Of a DNA stretch of 64,000 bases, positions 7,603 to 15,717 are shown one piece after another. Position 1 is the first letter of the stretch, and each line of letters starts with the position of its first letter. The stretch is from JANXMY01 sp964251675 (lineage in GTDB: Bacteria; Armatimonadota; Armatimonadia; Armatimonadales; Capsulimonadaceae). The DNA lies in the NCBI GenBank assembly GCA_964251675.1, contig CAXUKS010000007.1, positions 81,015 through 145,014 on the forward strand. The letters run 5' to 3'. The position numbers and the translations under genes were made by a program. Below the pieces are notes generated by a model, which had not been told where the DNA came from, ran no database searches, and worked only from the letters and a program-made list of their open reading frames with translations.

Positions 7603-8774
7603 GGCAGACAGACCTGACACTCCGCTACGGAACCAACCCGCACCAGACCCCGGCGCGGGTGTTTATGAACGGTGGCACTTTGCCCTTCAGCGTTCTGCAG
7701 GGCGCACCGGGATATATTAACCTGCTGGATGCGATGAATGCCTGGCAGCTCGTCCGGGAGCTAAAGCAGGCGACGGGGCTGGCAGCAGCCGCTTCTTTTA
7801 AGCACGTCAGCCCTGCCGGGGCCGCCGTGGCGGTTCCCCTCAGCGAAACTTTGCGGCAGTCTTATGCCGTGGGCAGTGGGGACCTGTCGCCCCTGGCAAC
7901 GGCTTATGTGCGGGCGCGTGGGGCGGACCGGCAGGCGTCGTTCGGGGACTTCGCGGCCCTCAGCGATGTGGTGGACGCCGCAACCGCACAGGTACTGCGG
8001 CGCGAAGTATCCGACGGTGTGATTGCGCCGGGCTTCACGCCGGAGGCGCTGACAATCCTGCAAAAGAAGCAGGGCGGCAAGTACCTGCTGCTCGAAATGG
8101 ACCCGGACTACACGCCGCCCTCGACGGAGACGCGAGAAGTCTTCGGCGTGTCGTTTCAGCAGACGCGCAACGAGACCCCAATCACCAATGCACTTTTGCA
8201 GGAGCGTGTGACGGCCCGTAAAGACTTGTCACCCGAGGCCGAGCGCGACCTGCTGGTGGCGCTGATTGCCATCAAGTACACGCAGTCCAACTCGGTCGGT
8301 CTGGCACGGGACGGGCAGATGATCGGGATTGGAGCCGGTCAGCAGTCGCGCATTCTCTGTACCCGCCTCGCCTGTGGCAAAGCCAACCAATGGTATCTGC
8401 GTCAGCACCCAAAAGTGCTGGCCCTGCCGTTCCGCGAAAAGCTGTCGCGCCCGGAGCGGGACAATGGCATCGACTTGTACCTTTTAGATAATCTGTCGCC
8501 CGCCGAAGAAGCCGCCTGGCTGCCGCTGTTTGAGCGCACGCCGGAGTGTCTAACGCCCGAGGAGAAGTCCGAGTGGCTAGCCGGGTTCAGCGGCGTGTCA
8601 CTTGGGTCGGACGGCTTCATTCCGTTCCGGGACAACATTGACCGGGCTTTCCAGAGCGGCGTTTCCTACATTGCCCAGCCGGGACACTCACTGAGGGATG
8701 ATGATATAATTACGGCCTGCAACGAATACGATATGGCAATGACCTTTACGGGACTGCGGCTGTTTCATCACTAG
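7599..8774 (+). CDS. purH: AICAR formyltransferase (stand-alone type)
   Basis: This 391-residue protein transfers a formyl group from 10-formyl-tetrahydrofolate to AICAR, giving FAICAR for the cyclohydrolase encoded just upstream. Motifs of the family are clear: LRYGTNPHQTPARVF, SFKHVSPAGAAV (the Lys-His catalytic pair) and the C-terminal KYTQSNSVGLARDGQMIGIG followed by AGQQSR. It belongs to the shorter stand-alone transformylase type. The ATG overlaps the stop of the preceding gene (ATGA), so the two halves are translationally coupled and share the ZTP riboswitch. A strong terminator follows. Confidence 0.93.
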   Translation: MRQTDLTLRYGTNPHQTPARVFMNGGTLPFSVLQGAPGYINLLDAMNAWQLVRELKQATGLAAAASFKHVSPAGAAVAVPLSETLRQSYAVGSGDLSPLATAYVRARGADRQASFGDFAALSDVVDAATAQVLRREVSDGVIAPGFTPEALTILQKKQGGKYLLLEMDPDYTPPSTETREVFGVSFQQTRNETPITNALLQERVTARKDLSPEAERDLLVALIAIKYTQSNSVGLARDGQMIGIGAGQQSRILCTRLACGKANQWYLRQHPKVLALPFREKLSRPERDNGIDLYLLDNLSPAEEAAWLPLFERTPECLTPEEKSEWLAGFSGVSLGSDGFIPFRDNIDRAFQSGVSYIAQPGHSLRDDDIITACNEYDMAMTFTGLRLFHH

Positions 8775-8776
8775 CT

Positions 8777-8815
8777 AAAAGGCGTCATATTTGGTAATAT
8801 GACGCCTTTTTATTT
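8777..8815 (+). terminator. Intrinsic terminator after the purH operon
   Basis: A 15-bp perfect stem (8777-8791 with 8796-8810) closes a 4-nt loop and is followed by T-rich sequence ending in TTTTATTTTG. Confidence 0.92.
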
Positions 8816-8920
8816 TGTCTTTTAGCTTTCTAGCTTTAATCTTTTAGTTAATACAGCTTACACAATTATTCTCATTTAGTGAGACAAACCAAAAATTATG
8901 CTGCCCCCAATGACATAATT

Positions 8921-8950
8921 TTGCTATTCGATGGGCTAAATTGCTATAGT
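8921..8950 (+). promoter_or_regulatory. Putative promoter of the VOC protein gene
   Basis: TTGCTA (8921-8926) and TATAGT (8945-8950) are 18 bp apart in an AT-rich spacer, about 33 nt before the chosen start. Confidence 0.55.
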
Positions 8951-8982
8951 ATGAGCATCAATAAATGATGGGAGAAATTACA

Positions 8983-9342
8983 ATGCAAAACACTTGCACT
9001 GCGCTCCATATCACCGATTACGACAAAAGCAAAGAGTTTTATGTCAGCAGTCTGGGCTTTACCATTGATTGGGAGCATCGTTACGGACCCGATTTTCCTG
9101 TATTTGTGCAGCTCACAAAAGAGGGGCTTTCCCTGTACCTTTCGCAGCACAAAGGGGACTGCCGGATCGGTGGGTTGGCTTTTTTCTATGTCACCGACGT
9201 GGACGCCTGGTACAATGAATGTGTAGGGCAGGGGATCATTCCCTCTATGCTACCCAGAACTCAGCCCTGGGGAAATCGGGAGATGCGGCTAACCGATCCC
9301 GATGGTAACCAGCTTTGCGTTTGCCAAAGGCTGAATGGATAG
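8983..9342 (+). CDS. Glyoxalase/bleomycin-resistance-like (VOC) protein
   Basis: This 119-residue protein matches a single vicinal-oxygen-chelate module pair: TALHITDYDKSKEFYVSSLG at the N-terminus, GLAFFYVTDVDAWYNEC in the middle and the typical WGNREMRLTDPDGNQLCV ending. Small VOC proteins of this kind include antibiotic-binding immunity proteins and glyoxalase-like enzymes; the ligand cannot be read from sequence. ATG 8983 is chosen because GGGAG lies 8 nt upstream, rather than 8965. Together with the next gene it has visibly lower GC than its flanks, which suggests acquisition. Confidence 0.8.
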   Translation: MQNTCTALHITDYDKSKEFYVSSLGFTIDWEHRYGPDFPVFVQLTKEGLSLYLSQHKGDCRIGGLAFFYVTDVDAWYNECVGQGIIPSMLPRTQPWGNREMRLTDPDGNQLCVCQRLNG

Positions 9343-9377
9343 ATGTGACCTATTATTCTCAAGGTGGAATGCAAATA

Positions 9378-9824
9378 ATGGACAGATTACAAATTGATCT
9401 CCGGCCTGCTACTGTTACTGACCGCGACTTTGCCTTTCAAGTGTGGAAGGCAGCCATGCAACAATATGTAAAAGCAACGTGGGGGTGGAATGAGGCTTCG
9501 CAGCTTCAGCGTCAGCAAGAAGAATTTGATGTTGTGACATACCAAATCGTGAGGATTGCAGAGCAATCAGCCGGAACGCTTATCATAAAGCGTCATCCTG
9601 ACCATCTTTATCTGTCTGGCCTGTACCTTCTACCCGAGTATCAAAGGCAGGGCATTGGTTCACAGGTTCTTGCGAGCTTGTTAGATGAGGCACGGGTACA
9701 GAGCAAAATCATTCGGTTGCGAGTGTTGAAAGTGAACCCTCAAGCGCGGCGTCTTTACGAGCGCATGGGATTTGTTGTGACAGATGAAACAGAACAGGAT
9801 TTTATCTGCATGGAAAGCGCCTAA
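9378..9824 (+). CDS. GNAT-family N-acetyltransferase
   Basis: This 148-residue protein is a GNAT fold: a beta strand ending in DHLYLSGLYLLPEYQRQGIG, the acetyl-CoA loop QRQGIGSQV, then IIRLRVLKVNPQARRLYERMGF, the usual beta5-alpha4 signature. It transfers acetyl from acetyl-CoA to an amine, substrate unknown. ATG 9378 is preferred because AAGGTGG ends 10 nt upstream; ATG 9369 is too close to it. It lies 35 nt after the VOC gene in the same AT-richer patch, and such pairs often have detoxification roles, though that is only inference here. Confidence 0.82.
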   Translation: MDRLQIDLRPATVTDRDFAFQVWKAAMQQYVKATWGWNEASQLQRQQEEFDVVTYQIVRIAEQSAGTLIIKRHPDHLYLSGLYLLPEYQRQGIGSQVLASLLDEARVQSKIIRLRVLKVNPQARRLYERMGFVVTDETEQDFICMESA

Positions 9825-9877
9825 GTGCGGAATAATTTATCATAATATTCATTATCGGAACCAAAATTACGCAGAAA

Positions 9878-9909
9878 GAGAGGCACTATTCGCGTGGATA
9901 GTGCCTCTC
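9878..9909. terminator. Convergent terminator hairpin
   Basis: A perfect 12-bp stem (9878-9889 with 9898-9909) with an 8-nt loop separates the plus-strand acetyltransferase gene from the minus-strand signalling genes. On the minus strand it is followed by TTTCTG and further T-rich sequence, so it probably ends the minus-strand transcript. Confidence 0.65.
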
Positions 9910-9928
9910 CCTTCACTTCCCTTCACTC

Positions 9929-10267
9929 TTAGCCCTCGCGGCCACTTTGACGCTGAAGATCTGCTTCCAGCTCCTGCATCCGCGACTGACACGAGCGCAG
10001 GATGTCGTCCACATCCGTCAGCGCCAGGCGCGTTGCCTGATTCCGGGACAGCCACAAGGCATATGCGCCGGTCGCAACTGCGGTCGCCGCGCAGGCAGCA
10101 CTGATTGACACCATAATCGCAATTGTTGTGCCGAGGCGCTGTACGTCCTCTGTGACATCCGCCACGGTCGCCCGCGAATCCCGCGAGTCCACGGCCGCAT
10201 CATCCCACAGATTCAGGTTCGTGTCACTGCCAACCATCACCAGACGACCAGGACGCTTATAAGTCAT
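9929..10267 (-). CDS. Small membrane protein, unknown function
   Basis: This 112-residue protein is not recognised. It has one clear transmembrane segment (TIAIMVSISAACAATAVATG then AYALWL) around residues 47-72, preceded by an acidic polar region (SDTNLNLWDDAAVDSRDS) and followed by a charged helix (DVDDILRSCQSRMQELEADL) that could form a coiled coil. Its ATG (10267) lies inside the 3' end of the response-regulator gene, so the two are translationally coupled. It may anchor or partner the regulator at the membrane; that is inference. Confidence 0.6.
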   Translation of the reverse strand: MTYKRPGRLVMVGSDTNLNLWDDAAVDSRDSRATVADVTEDVQRLGTTIAIMVSISAACAATAVATGAYALWLSRNQATRLALTDVDDILRSCQSRMQELEADLQRQSGREG

Positions 10268-10661
10268 ATCGCTTCTCATCGGCGACTCCTTCCTCCATCG
10301 AGAAAATTCGCTTCACAAATGCAATCAGTTCCATCGGGTTAAACGGCTTCGTGAGATAACACTCTACGCCGGACTGCCAGCCGCGCAGAACATCGGCGTC
10401 CTGAGCGCGGGCGGTCAGCATGATAACCGGAATATTTTCAGTTTCGGGGTTTTTTTTCAGAGCTTCCAGAACCTCGAAGCCCGTCATTTCCGGCATCATT
10501 ACATCAAGAACAATCAAATCAGGCTTTTCTTCTGCGACTTTTTCGAGACATTCCGCCCCATTATAGGCCGTGACGACCTCATAGCCCTGCCGCTCCAGAT
10601 TGACCTGAATCAAGCGCACAATATGCTTCTCGTCGTCACACGTTAAAATCTTCCGCGCCAT
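10257..10661 (-). CDS. Single-domain response regulator (CheY-like)
   Basis: This 134-residue receiver domain has no output domain. Phosphorylation-site features are present: acidic pair D9-D10, the phospho-acceptor D53 in LIVLDVMMPEM, the switch threonine in IMLTARAQ and the conserved lysine in YLTKPF. ATG 10661 is chosen because GAGG lies 7 nt upstream and it gives the canonical N-terminus MARKILTCDDE. It probably acts by protein-protein contact. No histidine kinase is encoded nearby, and the only coupled partner is the small membrane protein downstream. Confidence 0.88.
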   Translation of the reverse strand: MARKILTCDDEKHIVRLIQVNLERQGYEVVTAYNGAECLEKVAEEKPDLIVLDVMMPEMTGFEVLEALKKNPETENIPVIMLTARAQDADVLRGWQSGVECYLTKPFNPMELIAFVKRIFSMEEGVADEKRYDL

Positions 10662-10775
10662 GAGTTTTCCTCGCTGCTCCCCTGTTCCGCTGCCGGAACC
10701 TAGTGTATCATACCGCAAGAGCGGCGTTTGCGTCACAAATTTTTTGCCGGTCCCCTGCCCTGCTGGCTCAAGCCA

Positions 10776-11494
<719 letters not shown>

Positions 11495-11495
<1 letters not shown>

Positions 11496-12265
11496 CAGGC
11501 GGCGCTTGCCTCGCCCAGATACGCTTCAATGACACGCGGGTTTTCGCGCACTTCTGCTGGCGATCCCTGCGCGATCACCTGCCCCTGGTCCAGCACCAGA
11601 AGCCGCTCGCAGATGCCCATCACCACTTTCATGTCGTGCTCAATCAGCAAAATGGTCAGCCCGAAATCCTCACGCAGACTGCGTATCTGCGCCATTAAAT
11701 CGTTTTTTTCCTGCGGGTTCATTCCTGCCGCCGGTTCATCCAGCAGAAGCAGACGCGGGCGGGTTGCCAGGGCGCGGGCAATTTCCAGACGCCGCTGCTC
11801 GCCGTAAGCCAGGCTGCGGGCCGACTCCTCAGCATACTTGTCCAGTCCAAAGCGGGTGAGAAGGCGATGGGCTTCCGCCTCCGCCTCCGCTTCGGCAGCA
11901 GAAAACTTCGCGCCGCGCCAGACCGCCGCCCCGACCGACGGCTTGTAATGCAGATGCGCGGCGGCACGGACATTGTCCAAAACCGTCAGCGAGGGAAATA
12001 GACGGATATTCTGGAACGTCCGCGCTATTCCCGCCTGTGCGATCTGGTGCGGCTTTTTTCCCGGCAGCGACTGCCCATTAAATTCAATCGTGCCGGTCGT
12101 CGGCGCGTACACGCCCGTGAGCAAATTAAAGGCTGTGGTCTTGCCCGCGCCGTTCGGACCAATCAAACCAACCACTTCGCCCTGCTCCAGAGAGAGTGAA
12201 AAGCCATTCACTGCGGTCAGGCCCCCAAATTTTTTGACGCAGTCGCGCACTTCCAGCAGTGACAT
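11495..12265 (-). CDS. livG: Branched-chain amino-acid ABC transporter ATPase LivG
   Basis: This 256-residue ATPase is the LivG type, with Walker A GPNGAGKTTAFNLLTG, the family-specific GIARTFQNIRLFPSLTVLDN, signature SLAYGEQRRLEIARA and Walker B LLLLDEPAAGM. The C-terminus (PAEVRENPRVIEAYLGE) is diagnostic. The ATG sits 5 nt behind a TATAGT box with a good -35, so its mRNA is probably leaderless. The promoter lies back-to-back with the promoter of the DUF6754 operon, so the two transcripts may share regulation. Confidence 0.9.
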
Positions 12266-12270
12266 AGCCT

Positions 12271-12299
12271 ACTATACCCCAAACCGCAGGCTCTGACAA
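12271..12299 (-). promoter_or_regulatory. Leaderless promoter of livG-livF
   Basis: Read on the minus strand, TTGTCA (12299-12294) and TATAGT (12276-12271) are 17 bp apart, and the ATG begins after only five more bases. No Shine-Dalgarno can fit. Confidence 0.75.
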
Positions 12300-12322
12300 G
12301 GCGCACGTCTCCTTTCGGTCTC

Positions 12323-12351
12323 TTGACAAGGGGCGAGTAAATCGTTATAAT
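12323..12351 (+). promoter_or_regulatory. Consensus leaderless promoter of the DUF6754 operon
   Basis: A perfect consensus -35 (TTGACA, 12323-12328) and -10 (TATAAT, 12346-12351) with a 17-bp spacer. The GTG start at 12360 lies 8 nt past the -10, so the transcript is leaderless or has at most a two-base leader. The promoter should be strong and constitutive-like. Confidence 0.85.
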
Positions 12352-12359
12352 GCCTTACC

Positions 12360-12830
12360 GTGCTGACCAAACCTGCCGTCCCCGAGGCGGCGCAGACGGA
12401 ACCTGTGCTGACCTGGCGCGTTCACCTGCTGCGGGAGCAGCCCCGGCGGCTGCCCCGGATCCTTGCGGCGGTGGTGTGCGTCTTTTTTCTGAGCCTGATT
12501 TTGTTCCATTCCGCCTGGCTGGCGCTGCTGCCCGCTCTGGCGACCCTGTTTTCGCTGTCCGAATTCCTCTTCCCCGCTCGTTACACGCTGACAACGCAGT
12601 CTGCAAAAGCAACTTTCGGATTGACCACGCTGGAAATTTCCTGGCGGGACGTTCGCCATGCCTATCTGGCTGAGGACGGCATCAAGCTTAGTCCCCTCGC
12701 CTCGCGCAATGCCCGGTGGGAGCCGCTGCGGGGCGTCTTTCTGCGATTTGGCGATTCTAACAAAGAAGAGATTATTGCCGCCGTGCGCCGCCTGCGCGAC
12801 GCGGCGCAGGCAGACAAGCACGATGTCTAA
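12360..12830 (+). CDS. Two-helix membrane protein with PH-like domain, first gene of the DUF6754 operon
   Basis: This 156-residue protein is not assigned to a named family. A cytoplasmic N-terminus with basic patches (REQPRRLPRI) leads to two close hydrophobic segments (about residues 33-47 and 50-69). A C-terminal domain of about 80 residues follows, whose pattern (RYTLTTQSAKATFGLTTLEISW then RDVRHAYLAEDGIKLSPL) resembles bacterial PH-like domains. The GTG start is set by the consensus -10 immediately upstream. It heads six tightly packed genes and overlaps the next by 8 nt. Confidence 0.7.
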   Translation: MLTKPAVPEAAQTEPVLTWRVHLLREQPRRLPRILAAVVCVFFLSLILFHSAWLALLPALATLFSLSEFLFPARYTLTTQSAKATFGLTTLEISWRDVRHAYLAEDGIKLSPLASRNARWEPLRGVFLRFGDSNKEEIIAAVRRLRDAAQADKHDV

Positions 12831-13152
12831 TGGGCTTTTTCAATTTGACTGGGACGCGCCGCTGCCTGATGAGGAACGGGACAAGCTCTTAAACGGGGCC
12901 GTCAAAGCGGTGCGAAAGTGGCGGCTGGAAGTGCCGGTCGCACTGTTTTTGGAGTCGAGCGCCCCGCTCGGGCGGATCGCCGGGCAGGGCCTCGTGGCAT
13001 TTTCTCCCCTTGTCGCTCCGGCCCTGCCGGGTGGTCTCAGCGATGTACAGCGGCTGCACAAGCTTCTGGAGCAGCCTGAAAACCTGCGGCGCTTGATTGA
13101 TCTTTTAATGGACACAGAAACGAACACGGAGCCAAATGCAGCACGCAAGTGA
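12823..13152 (+). CDS. Small soluble protein of the DUF6754 operon
   Basis: This 109-residue protein has no recognised domain and no membrane segment. It has an N-terminal charged helix (LPDEERDKLLNGAVKAVRKW), then a hydrophobic, Gly/Pro-rich core (VPVALFLESSAPLG, GQGLVAFSPLVAPALPGG), then a polar helix. ATG 12823 lies within the last codons of the preceding gene, and its own end overlaps the DUF6754 gene by 17 nt, so it is translationally coupled on both sides. It is probably a cytoplasmic partner of the membrane components. Confidence 0.65.
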   Translation: MSNGLFQFDWDAPLPDEERDKLLNGAVKAVRKWRLEVPVALFLESSAPLGRIAGQGLVAFSPLVAPALPGGLSDVQRLHKLLEQPENLRRLIDLLMDTETNTEPNAARK

Positions 13153-13939
13153 CAACTGGTGGGTCAGCGGCCTGATTGTGCTGCTGTCTCTGATTATTAT
13201 CGTCAAAATCCTGTCCGCACAACGCGGCAAGCTGCCCTATATCCGGCGCATCGCTGGCCTGAACGCCATTGATGAAGCGGTTGGTCGGGCGACTGAGATG
13301 GGCCGCCCGGCGCTGATGGTCCCTGGCATCAGCGGTCTGGACGTGGTGACGCTTCAGGCGCTTTCCATCTTTAGCTATGTGGGACGGGCGGTGGCCCGCT
13401 TCGGCAACAGGTCCATCATGGCGACGATGGACCCGATTGTGACCGGAATCGGGCAGGAAACCCTGCGGGATGCGTATGCCGACGAAGGCCGTCCTGAGCT
13501 GTTCGATGACGGCGATGTGCGCTACCTCACAGGCCAGCAGTTTGCATTTGCGACGGGCGTGGCGGGCCTTTTGATCCGCGAGCGCGTGGCCGCCTCGTTT
13601 TTGTTTGGTGCATTCTTTGCCGAATCGCTGATTTTGGCCGAAGTCGGTCAGCAGGTCGGGGCCATTCAGGTGGCGGGAACGACGGAAACCAACCAAATCC
13701 CGTTCTTAATTGCTGCCTGCGACTATGTGATTATTGGCGATGAGTTTTACGCCGCGTCTGCCTACCTCTCGCGGGATGCGACGCTGCTGGGCAGTATTGT
13801 CGGGCAGGACTACTGCAAGCTGCTTCTGCTGGGGATTATCCTGGTGGGAGTTGTCAGCGTCAGTTTGCTGGCCGTCGTTCATGGCGGCCCGCTCCTGCCG
13901 GTCCTGCACTGGATTACCGATTTCCTGAAAGTGAAATGA
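13136..13939 (+). CDS. DUF6754-family membrane protein
   Basis: This 267-residue protein matches my memory of the DUF6754 family. It has an N-terminal transmembrane anchor (about residues 9-28), then RIAGLNAIDEAVGRATEMGR with PALMVPGISGLDVVT, AFATGVAGLLIRERVAASF, the glycine/alanine-rich FGAFFAESLILAEVGQQVGA and CDYVIIGDEFYAASAYLSRD. A second transmembrane segment (KLLLLGIILVGVVSVSLLAV) lies near the C-terminus. The large middle domain is globular. No function is established. It is the most conserved-looking member of the operon and so probably its core. Confidence 0.78.
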   Translation: MQHASDNWWVSGLIVLLSLIIIVKILSAQRGKLPYIRRIAGLNAIDEAVGRATEMGRPALMVPGISGLDVVTLQALSIFSYVGRAVARFGNRSIMATMDPIVTGIGQETLRDAYADEGRPELFDDGDVRYLTGQQFAFATGVAGLLIRERVAASFLFGAFFAESLILAEVGQQVGAIQVAGTTETNQIPFLIAACDYVIIGDEFYAASAYLSRDATLLGSIVGQDYCKLLLLGIILVGVVSVSLLAVVHGGPLLPVLHWITDFLKVK

Positions 13940-13949
13940 GGACTCGAGA

Positions 13950-14831
13950 CTGAATTTCCTGAAAACATTTTTCGCGCCGATTAAGGACCACAATGTCAGC
14001 TATTATAGCCACCTTGTCCTGGGCCTTGTGCTGGTGTTCGCCGTTCTGGCCGCGCTGCAAGCCGCGCCCCGGCGCTCACGCAAGGCCATTATCGCCGTGT
14101 TTACGTTCCTCGGCGGCCTGTACTTCGCCACCGAGTTCTTTTGGCCTGCCGATGTGAGTGGGCCAAACGCTGGCGGAAACTTCCTGTCTCCCTACCAGCC
14201 GATTGTGGCGAATATCGCCGCTGTGGTTGGGTCATTTGCCATCGGTCTCGGTGTGGTTTCTCTGGTGCAGCTCCACACAAAAAATATCGCACGCACCCGG
14301 CCTGGCTGGGGCTACAGCGTGGCCCTGATGGTGTCGTTTGTTTCGATGGCTGTGTTTGGACTGATGAACGAGTATTCCGCCAGCACAACAATCATCCCCG
14401 CTGTGCCGGGCCTCTGGGCCTCGCAGAATGCACATGGAATGTTTCAGTTTCTGTTTAGTGGCGGCCTGTCCAACCTCGGGGCTGCCACGTTTTCCATTAT
14501 CGCGTTTTATATCGCCTCGGCGGCTTACCGGGCGTTCCGTATTCGTTCGCTGGAAGCCACACTGCTGATGGTGGCTGCGCTGATTGTCATGCTCGGCTCA
14601 GTCAGCTTTGGGACATGGTTTACCCATGCCATTCCAACGACGCTGCCAGGCGGCGCGGAAAACCCGTGGGCCAACCTGCGGCTGGAAAATATCGCGCAGT
14701 GGCTGCTGGTGGAAGTCAATTCCGCCGCGCAGCGCGGCATTTTGTTTGGCCTGACCCTGGGACTGCTGGCAACTTCGCTGCGCTACTGGCTCAGTTTAGA
14801 GCGCGGCGCTTACTTCGATAAAGAACTGTAA
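13950..14831 (+). CDS. Six-helix membrane protein of the DUF6754 operon, apparent CTG start
   Basis: This 293-residue integral membrane protein is of unknown family, with about six hydrophobic helices. The frame is open from 13935, yet contains no ATG, GTG or TTG before a GTG at 14028, which would cut the first helix in half. CTG at 13950 has a GAGG 8 nt upstream, overlapping the stop of the DUF6754 gene, and yields a complete amphipathic N-terminus (NFLKTFFAPIKDHN) plus a full first helix (HLVLGLVLVFAVLAALQA). I therefore place the start at CTG. An inter-helix loop (DVSGPNAGGNFLSPYQ) is conserved-looking. Confidence 0.65.
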   Translation: MNFLKTFFAPIKDHNVSYYSHLVLGLVLVFAVLAALQAAPRRSRKAIIAVFTFLGGLYFATEFFWPADVSGPNAGGNFLSPYQPIVANIAAVVGSFAIGLGVVSLVQLHTKNIARTRPGWGYSVALMVSFVSMAVFGLMNEYSASTTIIPAVPGLWASQNAHGMFQFLFSGGLSNLGAATFSIIAFYIASAAYRAFRIRSLEATLLMVAALIVMLGSVSFGTWFTHAIPTTLPGGAENPWANLRLENIAQWLLVEVNSAAQRGILFGLTLGLLATSLRYWLSLERGAYFDKEL

Positions 14832-14853
14832 AAAGAACTCCAAAAGAACTTCT

Positions 14854-15717
14854 ATGAAACCAACTTTTTGGGACCGAATGCAGACGATTGACCGCCGGGT
14901 GATCTACGCAGTTTTGCTGCTGTCCATTCTGGTCCCCCTATTTGTCAATGTCAGCCTGCCCAACTATCCAGCCAAACAGTCGGTGGAATTTTACGACACC
15001 ATTCAGAAAATTGGCGATGACCCGGCCTCAGCCAACAAGATTGTGATCATCAACGGGATGTGGTCGCCGGGTACGCGGGGCGAGAACCAGTGGCAGGCCG
15101 AAGCGGTTGTCACTCATCTGATGCGCCGCCATATCCAATTTGCGACGATTGCCTTTGACATTCAGAACAACACGATCATGCAGCGCGACGTGGTGCAGCC
15201 GCTCGCAAAAAAATACGGCTATGTGTATGGCCGCGATTATGTCAATTGGGGATTCAAGCCGGGGTCAGTCTATGCAGTCACCATCAAGGGTCTGGTTAAA
15301 GACATTCCAGGGACCATCAAAACAGATGTCAACGGCACGCCGCTGTCGCAAATTCCGGTGATGAAAACAATCAAGACACGCGCTGATGTCGCGGCGGTTG
15401 TGGATATTACCCCCGTCGCCTCCACGGACGCCTGGCTGGGCCTCTTTGAGCAAAACAACACCCCCCCCTACCTGCTTGCTCCAACGGCTGTGGGAGCACC
15501 CACCTATTACCCCTACCTGGACTCTAAACAGATTGCTGGAATGCTGACCGGGATCAAAGGGGCAGGCGATTATGAATCGCTGCTGGGCACTTCTAGCTTT
15601 GGGACACGAGCGGCAGGGGCGCTCTCTGTGGTCTATGCACTGATTATCCTGCTGATTATCCTGGGCAATCTTGGCTATTACATGGCGCGGGCCGCCCGCC
15701 GGAGGGCGCAGCGGTAA
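14854..15717 (+). CDS. Bitopic membrane protein with large extracytoplasmic domain, DUF6754 operon
   Basis: This 287-residue protein has one transmembrane helix near the N-terminus (VIYAVLLLSILVPLFVNVSL, residues of about 16-35) and one near the C-terminus (ALSVVYALIILLIILGNLGY). About 210 residues lie between them, presumably outside the cytoplasm. The basic C-terminus (RAARRRAQR) fits a cytoplasmic end. The middle domain includes KIVIINGMWSPGTRGENQWQ and VVDITPVASTDAWLGLFEQ and looks like an alpha/beta fold; I do not recognise it. Spacing to the preceding gene is 22 nt and its stop overlaps the next ATG. Confidence 0.7.
   Translation: MKPTFWDRMQTIDRRVIYAVLLLSILVPLFVNVSLPNYPAKQSVEFYDTIQKIGDDPASANKIVIINGMWSPGTRGENQWQAEAVVTHLMRRHIQFATIAFDIQNNTIMQRDVVQPLAKKYGYVYGRDYVNWGFKPGSVYAVTIKGLVKDIPGTIKTDVNGTPLSQIPVMKTIKTRADVAAVVDITPVASTDAWLGLFEQNNTPPYLLAPTAVGAPTYYPYLDSKQIAGMLTGIKGAGDYESLLGTSSFGTRAAGALSVVYALIILLIILGNLGYYMARAARRRAQR

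Noticed and set aside
14028..14030. GTG at 14028 as start of the six-helix protein
   Set aside because: It would remove half of the first transmembrane helix and has no Shine-Dalgarno; CTG 13950 fits better.
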